From Paracentrotus lividus (Eukaryota; Echinodermata; Echinoidea; Camarodonta; Echinidae): a stretch of 64,000 nucleotides of DNA. The notes under the pieces are model-generated. The model had not been told where the DNA came from. It saw nothing but the letters and a program-made list of their open reading frames with translations, and ran no database searches. Below, one piece after another: positions 11,808 through 20,789 of this stretch (position 1 is its first letter; every line of letters starts with the position of its first letter). The position numbers were made by a program, and so were the translations under genes. The stretch lies in assembly GCA_940671915.1 (NCBI GenBank), contig CALNVZ010003433.1, positions 47,869,587 to 47,933,586 on the forward strand, read 5' to 3'.

Positions 11808-12071
11808 GGGTGCTATCTCACTTCGCGGAAACAAAATTGAGACAGATTTGCCAACATGGCATTGCACTATATATGTCTCCTCTGTCTCCGCGTCAGATAT
11901 TTGTGTGCTACAGGAGACAGGTCCATTACAATGGCATGCTGGCTAAATCCGTCTTTTGTGCCACGTAACCTTTTGTACGTCGCACAAAAGATTTCGTCGC
12001 AGAAAAAGCTAATACAATTCCATGAGAGCAAATCTGTCTCAATTTTGTATCCGCGAAGTGAGATACCACCC
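11808..12071. mobile_element. Harbinger-like MITE copy 3 (TTA target duplication)
   Basis: Ends GGGTGCTATCTCACTTCGCG and CGCGAAGTGAGATACCACCC, flanked by TTA at 11805-11807 and 12072-12074. 264 bases. The interior is mostly unlike copies 1 and 2 apart from the terminal ~35 bases, so the family is held together by its termini. Confidence 0.88.
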
Positions 12072-12300
12072 TTATGTATGAAAGCGCTATATGGATTGAA
12101 TACTCCTTGCAACAGTCAGTAGTCGTTTCAATGTGTGACAAGCCATAAGGATCAAAATGTAAGGTTGTCGGTCATCGACAAACTTTAGTCCAAAATATAA
12201 TAATGATTAAAAAAAAATGAATGTCGACGGCCGTCAGTTACCAAAAACCTTGTTCATGTCGGAAGTTATTGAACAAAAGGTAACCTGAAATAACACAAAA

Positions 12301-12490
12301 TGGTGGAATCTCACTTCGGAGCCGGGTTTGAGACGGTTTTGAGACTTGTTGTGGAGACGTCTCCGAGATGTCTCGTGATTCCCCGAGACGTCGTTTCATG
12401 ATTCTCGGGAATCGCGGGAAATCAATTTCTCCAGTATCAAAACCGTCTTTATAGACCCAAATCCGTCTCAGAGACGTCTCCGCGACGGAA
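12301..12490. mobile_element. Harbinger-like MITE copy 4, one end only
   Basis: Begins TGGTGGAATCTCACTTCGGA and carries the family's GAGACGTCTCCG palindromes (near 12355 and 12470). No matching right terminus, so truncated or decayed. Confidence 0.6.
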
Positions 12491-12547
12491 AAAAAATTCC
12501 CGTCGACATGATTCTAAAACTCTCTATTCCCTAATAATCTAGAGAAA

Positions 12548-12553
12548 ACTTGC
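12548..12553 (-). promoter_or_regulatory. Probable non-canonical GC splice donor (GCAAGT)
   Basis: After the exon ending ...DDGQH (codon CAT at 12554-12556) the minus strand reads GCAAGT, the usual consensus of the rare GC-AG introns. Cutting here gives phase 0, which is what the next exon ([11 protein letters not shown]) needs. The alternative GT two bases further (GCAA|GTTTTC) would shift the frame. Confidence 0.65.
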
Positions 12554-12666
12554 ATGTTGCCCATCGTCGAACGCATCAAAAGCAACCTGTGCTCGGCCTT
12601 CGAAGTACAGACTGTCCGGATAAATCCCTGTATCGAGCACGTATACATTCACCCCTGTACCATCGC
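12554..12666 (-). CDS. Subtilisin-like protease, catalytic Asp exon
   Basis: 113-base exon after ATACAG; it enters with two bases of a Gly codon and encodes DGTGVNVYVLDTGIYPDSLY, then FEGRAQVAFDAFDDGQH. VYVLDTGI holds the active-site Asp of S8 proteases and FEGRAQ is the conserved block that follows it in the proteinase K subgroup. Joined downstream it gives ...[16 protein letters not shown], the expected Asp-to-His spacing. The donor appears to be GC rather than GT. The first 20 bases of the upstream intron are pyrimidine-rich as expected for an acceptor. Confidence 0.92.
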
Positions 12667-12759
12667 CTGTATGATCAATGGAAAGAAAAAAATGAATTAA
12701 ATTACCCATTGTCCCACTGAATTGAAGGCCCTGTGTCATAGAGAACTTTTTGGGATGTA

Positions 12760-13216
12760 CACTGTAAAAAAATGAGTAAAATCTTACCCAATACTGAGCA
12801 AAAAGGTAACTCGCGTGAAATTGAGTAAAAAATATTACTCATGCAGTAGAGCCAAATGTTACTCAGAAAAGAGTAACTTTTAGTCATCTATGTATCATTC
12901 CTAGCTTCGAAAGGAGTAAACAATTAGTTTACTCATTTTCTTGCGAGTTACCTTTTTACTAGCTCTGTTAAGCGTAAACAAAATTTACTCCGTTGGGAGT
13001 AAAGCATTAGTTTACTCATTTTCTTGCGAGTTACCTTTTTACTCTGTTAAGAGTAAACAAAATTTACTCCGTTGGGACTAAAGCATAATTATGTTTACTC
13101 ATTTTCTTGCGCGTTATCTTTTTACTAGCTCTGTTAAGCGTAAACAAAATTTACTCCGTTGGGAGTAAAGCATTAGTTTACTCATGTTCTTGCGAGTTAC
13201 CTTTTTTTTTACAGTG
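12760..13216. mobile_element. TA-flanked MITE with CACTGTAAAAAAA ends and internal tandem units
   Basis: Left end CACTGTAAAAAAATGAGTAA, right end TTTTTTTTTACAGTG, with TA on both sides (12758-12759, 13217-13218). Inside, a unit of roughly 110-120 bases carrying GAGTAAA, CTTGCGAGTTACCTTTTTAC and CTGTTAAGCGTAAACAAAAT is repeated about three times. Non-coding. Confidence 0.78.
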
Positions 13217-13267
13217 TAGTTTTATCAAAATCATAGTATGGAACTCATGACAAAAGGGCTGTTAGTT

Positions 13268-13777
13268 AAAGGGGAAGTTCACCCAGGAATTTTATTGGTT
13301 TTAAAAAATGCACAAAATAAAAGAAAAATATTAGTAAAAGTTTGAAGAAAATCGACCAAAAAATAGCAAATTTATGAATATGTAAAGTTTTGATTTTGTG
13401 ACGTCACGGCGTCACGTGCGAGCAGCTCTCCCATCGGCTGTGTATGTAAATTCCATAAATTTGTCTTTTTCATGGTTCTTGATTAAGGAATGGGTCAATT
13501 TGGTAGAGGCATGTATATGAACATATGTTTGATGATATATCGACCGCGCAGATGACATAATTAATTTTCTTTTGAAAAAAATTACACTTTATTGAATTTA
13601 CACTACATAACACATAGGAGAACTACTGCTCGCACGTGACATCACAGAATCAAAACTTTGAATATTCATAACTTCATTATTTTGTTGGTCGATTTTCTCC
13701 AAACCTTCACTCATATTTTTATTTTATTTTTCTGCATTTTCTAAAACCAATTTAAACCCAGGGTGAACTTCCCCTTT
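13268..13777. mobile_element. MITE with AAAGGGGAAGTTCACCC ends (~510 bp)
   Basis: Perfect inverted tips AAAGGGGAAGTTCACCC and GGGTGAACTTCCCCTTT; the inverted similarity continues inward (ATTTTATTGGTTTTAAAAAA against the right side). The interior is a long imperfect palindrome that includes GTGACGTCACGGCGTCACGTGCGAGC. No open frame of interest. Confidence 0.85.
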
Positions 13778-13806
13778 AACCTGAGTATGGGGGAATCATT
13801 CGAAGC

Positions 13807-14256
13807 AAGGGGGAAGTTCACCCTGGATTTTTATTGATTTTTAAAAATGCCGAAAAATACAAGAAAAATATTTTGAAGAAAATTGACCACAAAATAGCAA
13901 AGTTATGCATCTGTAAGGTTTTGATGCTATGACGTCACGTGAGAGCTGCTCTCCCATGTGCTGTGTATGTAAATCTCATAAATCTGTTTTTTTTTTCATG
14001 GTTCTTGATAGAGGCATGTCTATGAACATAATTACGTTTGATGATATATAGACCACACAGGTGAAATCATTAATATTCCCCTTTTAAATAAAAATGGCAC
14101 TTTATGGAGTTTACCATACATAACACGTATAGGAGAGCAGATCGCACGTGACGTCGCAGAATCAAGACTTGTTCACAACAATTTGTTCAAATGTAAAGGA
14201 ATTTACAATTTGTTCAAATGTTCATAACTTCGTTATTTTTTGGTCGATTTTCAAAT
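13807..14256. mobile_element. Truncated second copy of the AAAGGGGAAGTTCACCC MITE
   Basis: Starts AAGGGGGAAGTTCACCCTGG only about 30 bases after the end of the previous element, in the same orientation. It follows the same internal order (GATGACGTCACGTGAGAGCT, CTCCCATGTGCTGTGTATGT) but lacks the right terminus. Confidence 0.75.
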
Positions 14257-16560
14257 TATTTAGTTTTAGCGTCACATTGAAGCACACGCGTGCAATTAGA
14301 CTTTACTATCTGAACGATTGTGAAGAAAAAATGAACGGTTGACGTAACAGTATACAAATAGTGCATGCTAGCGAGTGCAATATACCATAATAGGGCGATT
14401 CTTTGAAACCCTTTTTGGAAAAAATAAAGTTTGTCCTTTTTGTTTTTAAGCTGCACATTCATATAGAGCATAGTCTGAAATTTCATGAAATGCATTTTTT
14501 ATCTTAATTTTACAGATTTTTCATGCTCATTTGCATAAATTAACATGCATAAAATTTGAATAGAAAAATGGTACGTAAAATATCATTTGTTTGACCCTGA
14601 CTTGATTGTATATGTTGGTCTCGCTTACTTTGATTATTGTTCCATTTATACGCCTTTTTTAACTTTCATTCCTTTAGATTTATATAGAAAAATAATGGTT
14701 GTTGAATTGATTTGATTTTAAGATTAATTATACTAAATAAAATTGATGGCCATCAAAGGTGTTTCCACAGACACAGGCGATTTAGCAATAATCTCCGCGA
14801 AAAGTAGACTGGGATTCAGCTTCACACATTCCGGCGCTCTGCTATCTTTGCAAGGGGATAAAACACTTCATTTTTGGCTCACTAATGATGGGGATCTTAA
14901 AGCGGTGGACGGCAAACCCTCGTAAAGGGAAACATTTAAGAGCAGGAGAAGTAATACCAGGTCTGCGCGCGTATAAAGACCCATTGGTATTCTAAGAGTT
15001 ATGGTAGATTGAGGGAGAGAAAGAGCAAGTTACGACTTTGGTCTATCACAAAGACTAAATAATAAATGTGCCTTCGCAAAACTATCATATCTCTATATTA
15101 TTGGGGAAATAGCTACATTGTAATTAGGATTGTTGGTAATTTAAGATTCGTTCTTCACATTGGTATCAATCCACTTTATGAAAATTGGTTTCACAAACAC
15201 GCTGACCCACCACTGGAGCTCACGTTGTCTGTGTTGACTGCAAAAACTTGGTTCAATACGTGCTCTCTCTTTTATAAGAAACGGGACCAGCGCATACCTT
15301 TTGCAACCAGATGCCGAAAACACCCTCTTATTTGCGCGTTGACAAACTAAAAGCCTCCTTAATTTTCGACATTTTTTCGCGAGTTTTAGGTTTATGCAAT
15401 ATCTCCAATAGGGGATGTCCTTACCGAAGTTTTCGTGAGATGGTGAGCGATGGTTTTTTCATTCCGGTCGTTTTTCATTTTGAATTCTTGCTCTTTACGA
15501 ATGCCTATCCACTTCATGGAGAGACAGATGTTTTCTGTAGCAATTAAAACTTCCCTAACATGATGATATTAAATGGTAAAAATACGCGTAAATAAAATAT
15601 CATTTCTCTCCTCAACCCCTGACATGGAATGGATATGCATGTACATTCCTTACTTGGATTACAGTCATTATATTATTATTTACCTCTATTCCTTTTTAAT
15701 CTAACCCCAAAAATAATGCTGTTAAATTGATTATATTAAGATAATCAACCCTGGGAATTAATTTCCCTCAAAATGCCACACCACAAGTAACCAGAAAACA
15801 CAAGAAGTTTATGCCCGCGTCTTAACCATGGCTCAGTATTATTACAATTATTTATTCACAGCTAGATTTAATGTACCTTGCATCTCACTAAATATGAATC
15901 CATGACAAGTTTTAATTTTGATTATTAATTAGCAAACAAATTGGTCACACACGTGACCCGCTGGATGGGGGCGGTCATAAATTCTGATTATTTTCACTTT
16001 CATTTGCTGAAATTAAATTTATTTTAGCATTATTATGCTCCACAATGGTTCTGACAATTTTTGTGCAAAAAAACAAAAAAAAAGAACAACAACAAGAAAA
16101 CAACAAAACAAACAAAAAAAAAGGAAAGGTCGAAAAAACAAGAAATTACATAAGAAATTAAAACAATGAAATACACAGGTATTTAGTTCGATATCAAATT
16201 TCTTTCCAAGTACAATGGTTAGGAATCCTATAAAGATTATGCAAACACAAAATTAGCATTCCAGAAGCTGTAGTTTGTCAATTAGAACAAAAAATTATGA
16301 TTTCATGCAATGCGTAAATTAGCATAATTAATTCATTTAAATTAAATTTATTATATTTATGGGAAAATTAACAGTGCTTTCTTGTAGTTACATCACACAC
16401 TACCATCGTGCAAATTTTCGGCGCGCTCGCGCCGAATCAACAGCCAAGATTCTTATAGGGGGCATCATGCCCCCCCCCCTCCTACCCGCCCCTCCCCAGT
16501 CTTGACACTACCAAAACACCCATTGACTGACTAGGGTTGAGTTCATAAATTTTTTTACCA
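14257..16560. other. Intron sequence, no exon or element recognised
   Basis: A/T-rich intron DNA between the Asp exon and the propeptide-end exon. A-rich stretch near 16070-16145, C-rich run near 16470-16495. Several 60-95 codon open frames on both strands show no family resemblance. Confidence 0.4.
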
Positions 16561-17063
16561 CAGCGAATATAGTAATTGCTCAAAAATGTACATTTATTGC
16601 ATAATACATAATATATTCATTTTTCTTGTACAATTTGCCATAGGTGCACACACACATGACCCACTAAAATGTCACACACGCTGACCCGACAATCACGATA
16701 TAAAATAATAGATAAAAGAATGGAATTTCAGAGATGATCCTATCCAGTGGTATATTTTGGTTAACAGGTCCATAATGCATATCTCACAGCAATAAGAACA
16801 TTTCATCATTTTAAAACTCACAGGAATTTCAAAAATAAATTGAACTTTCAAAATCATGCCGTTCGTGAGAAGTCACACACGTGACTCACTTCTTTTGACC
16901 TCTGACCTTCAACCTGCATATTGTAAATATCAAAAAATATTTAAAATGATAGCCAACAAAAATATTAGCATGATATAAACATTAAATCAGTAGATTTTTA
17001 AAATTGTTAGAGTTATAGCAATTAAAGTCAAGATTTTGCATAATTTCGGTCACACACGTGACC
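15191..17063. repeat. Dispersed copies of a TCACACACGTGACCC motif
   Basis: Variants occur at about 15191, 15944, 16644, 16671, 16871 and 17049 (for example GGTCACACACGTGACC, palindromic around CACGTG). Surrounding A/T-rich text is loosely similar between copies (spacing 178-222 bases for the last ones), suggesting a decayed array rather than independent sites. Confidence 0.5.
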
Positions 17064-17073
17064 AAGAATGGTC

Positions 17074-17193
17074 CAATATGAGTGTCCATAATTTCAAATT
17101 TTCTCGCGTGCGTTTATATTTCAACGAGGCCGTAGGCCGAGTTTAAATATAAACGCACAAGAGAAATTTGAAATTTTGGACACGAATGATATT
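17074..17193. repeat. Hairpin with ~45-base arms
   Basis: CAATATGAGTGTCC...AATTTCAAATTTTCTC...GCGTTTATATT faces its complement across a GAGGCCGTAGGCCGAG centre. Probably a tiny fold-back element. The central CGAGGCCGTAGGCC occurs as a loop, itself a small palindrome. Confidence 0.8.
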
Positions 17194-17415
17194 GTATATT
17201 GAACGGACAATAAGCATGTGCTATATGTTATATTAGATGGGAACAGAAAATTGTATCAAAGTATAATCTGAACTTACTTACTATTTTATATGATGAATCC
17301 TCTCTCCAAACTTTTGGGTGCTAATTAAGCTATTGTGACGTATATTGTTGCTCCGCGTATCTATTGTTGTGCGCACCATTTTTTTTACTTGCGCAACAAG
17401 CAGTGCAGAAATTGC

Positions 17416-17444
17416 CGGTATAGTGCACGCGGTGCACTATACCG
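17416..17444. repeat. Perfect 13-bp inverted repeat, 3-base loop
   Basis: CGGTATAGTGCAC, loop GCG, GTGCACTATACCG. It lies in a protease intron; no flanking gene that would make it a terminator. Confidence 0.8.
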
Positions 17445-17763
17445 AATTACGGCATTGAGCAATAGGGCAATTGACGCAATCAGAAGCCTTCTCTCACTAA
17501 CCACCCCATTTTATATTAGATAAATAATGCATGTACGTGATATCCGACTCTCAAACCATTGTCATTGGGATTCCATGGTATAGTAGCCATTTTACCTATC
17601 AAGTAGCCACCTGGTGGGCGTTTTATAATGAAGGACTTGCCGGGACTTTTTATCGACAATATTTTCTCTCTGCCAATGAGGGGCACATTTCAGTAGCTTA
17701 TAACAGTGGTCATTTGAGAATTAGTGAAGTAATTCGTTTCGTGAAGTTGCCCCTGTAGCTTAC

Positions 17764-17854
17764 CTGAAAATTGCTTTTCCATCTAGGGGAAGTCTCTTTT
17801 GGTCCACACGATCCAGACCCATGATCCTACAGACGATACTCTGGCCGTACCATC
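17764..17854 (-). CDS. Subtilisin-like protease, propeptide end/mature start exon (frame-broken)
   Basis: 91-base exon between ATCACCCAG and AG|GTAAGC. From phase 0 it begins DGTARVSSVGSW, the usual end of the I9 propeptide and first mature residues; then the conserved GLDRVDQKRLPLDGKAI appears one frame over. Read in the starting frame there is a TAG stop after KRDFP. The shift happens at a GGG run (about 17819-17821; family needs one more G). The frame required by the next exon (phase 1, GDGTGVNVYV) is regained if one T of the TTTT run (complement of 17767-17770) is extra. The total length of 91 bases is exactly right for phase 0 to phase 1. So this is a real exon with two compensating one-base changes, either sequencing error or a damaged allele. 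Confidence 0.75.
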
Positions 17855-18236
17855 CTGGGTGATGTATTACATCTCTCTAGCAAGCAGCCTATAGTTTCCA
17901 TGGATTAGGATTTAATTCAAAAAGAATCACATTATACTATAGTTTTCGCGGATCAATTTTAAACCTACTCTGGCATCATTTGACATTTTCCAGCAACCCT
18001 ATCATCCGAGTTTGTGATTCGCGAATTAAAATTAGCATTACGAAATCGTTTTTGAGCGGCTCGAAGCGCCACCTCAATTTTGTCATTATGATCAATCATA
18101 TCGTCAATCGTCATTTTAATTCATCGATCATACACTTCTCGTCTTTCTTAAATTAGTGACACGAATTTTGGAATTCATGAACGCTCGTGAACGAATTGAT
18201 GACCTATGAACCTTTACATTCTCAATTTACATGAAT

Positions 18237-18245
18237 TTTTTATAA

Positions 18246-18277
<32 letters not shown>

Positions 18278-18321
18278 CTTTTTTTTATTTTTTTTTTTTT
18301 TTATTATAAAATTTTTTTTTT

Positions 18322-18353
<32 letters not shown>

Positions 18354-18450
18354 TTTTTTTTTTTTTTTTTTATTTATTTTTTTTTTTTTTTTTTTTATTT
18401 AATTTATTTTTTTTTTTTTTATTTATTTTATATTTTTTTAAAATAAATTT
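18237..18450 (+). repeat. T-rich low-complexity tract
   Basis: About 210 bases of nearly pure T with scattered A; the 82-residue poly-Phe open frame is meaningless. Such a tract is also a place where assemblies are unreliable. Confidence 0.9.
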
Positions 18451-19224
18451 TTAAAAAAACTTATGAACAGACTTTCCTTGGGGAGTGTAGGCGCGATACC
18501 AAGTAAGAAGCTTTGGACTAATGAACTTGATGGAAAGAGCGCCATAGAGGAAAAAGAGAACAAAGAAAGGCGAGAAGAGAAAAGAAGGAGGAAGAGAATC
18601 CAGACATAAGAGTCTTCCAGGTGGTGTAACCGATCGCTTCAGTGTCGTATCCTAGGCTGTAGAGGGGGGGATTTAAATTTAACAGCGAGAGTGAACTGAA
18701 CCTAACTCCTCTCATACGACTGATGTGTTTACTAAATATCTTAGTCTAATATTAACTTTTACGAAATTATTAACATACGTGCTAATAAATTAACATTTGA
18801 TAAGTTATTGTATGGGAAACCGATTTTAATTTCTATTTTTTTTTTTTATTCTTCTTTTTCACTTGCAGGGGGGAAGTATTTGTTTTGCAACTTGGTAAAT
18901 TATCGCATTGTTAATTTCTTGAGTAGTGGGGAAATGCAGTATCATTCAAATACGCCTTATGTTAAGACTACACTGTTCAGTGTTCAGGATGTTGCATTAT
19001 GGGTCAGGAATCAGGCCAGTAGTCGATGACTTGCATGAGATGGTGCTGTGGGCCTACAATTCTGCTGGTTCGTAATGGCTTTAAATGACATTACCAAAAT
19101 ATTTATTAATAATCAAAATTTTGATAAAGTATCTTCTACTTCCACAGCCACCATAATGGCTAATCCGGGATCACATGAGAGGGAGGGGGGCAAAATTGGA
19201 ATTTCAGATTTCGGTACACCCAAT
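18451..19224. other. Intron sequence, no exon recognised
   Basis: No conserved exon on the minus strand. This and neighbouring intron stretches were read for the missing propeptide exon without success. Confidence 0.4.
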
Positions 19225-19590
19225 ATATTTTAAAGAAATTGAGAAAAACAATGAATAACATAAGGAAAGTGAGGAAACAATGAATAACATAAGGAAAGTA
19301 AAAAAAACAATGAGTAACATAGGAAAGTGAGAAAAACAATGAATAACATAAGGAAAGATAGAAAAACAATGTATATATAACATAAGGAAATTGAGAAAAA
19401 CAATGTATATATAAAATAAGGAAATTGAGAAACACAATAAATAACATAAGGAAAGCAGAAATATGAACACCATGGGTATGGAAGGAGATACAACCGATTA
19501 CGTCAGGAAATAGAGAAACAATAAATAATATAAGGAAAGTGAGGAAAACAATGAACGAAATAAGGAAAGGGATAAAAAGTAATGCATTAT
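19225..19590. repeat. Tandem repeat, ~28-30 bp unit AACAATGAATAACATAAGGAAAGT
   Basis: About a dozen imperfect units of AAACAATGAATAACATAAGG with variable GAAAGTGAG spacers. Minus-strand open frames through it read as hydrophobic YVIHCFSQFL-like repeats in three frames, which shows they are products of the repeat. Confidence 0.9.
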
Positions 19591-20789
19591 AATACATGTA
19601 TAAGACTTGTATACATAGTGCAGCATTCAAGCTGTGCAACTTTCCCTTACACTTATGACGTCATCAAGAGCCCCTCCAAATTTTACTTGATTTTTAAGAT
19701 ATCAGGGAGGGGACAGATAATGTCCTAAAAAGCAAGTTGTTCTACACACATACCCCAATGATTTGTTTCGTATATGATAATAAGTCTTTACTATTCCACT
19801 TTAAATCACAATTATGGAAGAAAAACGAAATAAAGCACCCTTGAAATTATCCATTTATCACCAAAATATTTGGCGCTTAAGCTAAAAAAAAAAAGTAATG
19901 AATTGGATTTAATCACGAGAAGAGAAAATTAAAGGTGAAATGAACATCTGAACTCCCACTCATGAAATAATGGCAAGTAAAAGTTTTATTAAAATGAAAA
20001 TTAAGTTATCATTCCCGACAGTATTGACATAGTCCATTGGCGGCGATCCCGCAGGGACGGGGGGGGGGACGTGTCCCCCTCGTTTTTTTTTTCTGGAGGG
20101 GATCGTCATCCCCCCCCTGGATTTTTAAAGCTTAACATTTTTTTATTTAGTGATCAGCTAGTGCAGCTAATAAAAGGCAAAATGTATGTCAAATACATGC
20201 TAAATGTTATAATAAGGCAAAATTTTCGGCTCGCGCTTCGCGCTCGCAAGGATTGTCATCAATTTTTGCATAATGCGCGAAGTATTCGAATTTTGGATAT
20301 ACAAATATATATAATTTGGGACGCTTTATTCCGCTTGAGTGTATTATTAATTCACCTTACGGTGTTTCCGTTCCCCCCCCCCAGTCGTGACATGAAATCG
20401 CCGGTCTTGATTATTGTCCCATATGGATAAATGTTTGGTGATTTTGCCGGTGATTTTTATCCGAGTCAATGGCTGGGCGATAAAATGATGCAGATAGGCC
20501 TATCCACTCAAAATACAGAATCAGCCCAGGCCTGGATCAGCCAACCAGTTTCCTTATAATACCATGGCAAGAAGTCGCTTCTCCGTAGAAAAGAAGGGAT
20601 AGCATATTTTATGATTTTATCATTGCTCCGTTGGTAAATTATGAATTTAAACGTACTAGAATGTTTTGGGGTTGCGGATATACGAGAAAATGACGCCCAG
20701 ATTATAATTTCGCATAAACAACCACCCTACTTTCAAAACGTCTCGAGATTCCTGCTATTTAGTGGATGATAGAAAAGGGGGAGAATTCA
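19591..20789. other. Intron sequence with dispersed-repeat fragments
   Basis: Contains a GGCTCGCGCTTCGCGCTCGC motif at about 20227-20246, a G-run (20060-20069) and C-runs (near 20110 and 20375) of the type seen in other dispersed repeats here. No exon recognised. Confidence 0.45.

Noticed and set aside
17944-18095. 49-codon minus-strand frame (MTIDDMIDHNDKIEV...) as the missing propeptide exon
   Set aside because: Its start and stop are not at splice sites, its hydrophobic pattern does not fit the I9 fold, and it ends in a stop before the next exon.
18206-18454. 82-codon poly-Phe frame
   Set aside because: Translation of a poly-T tract.
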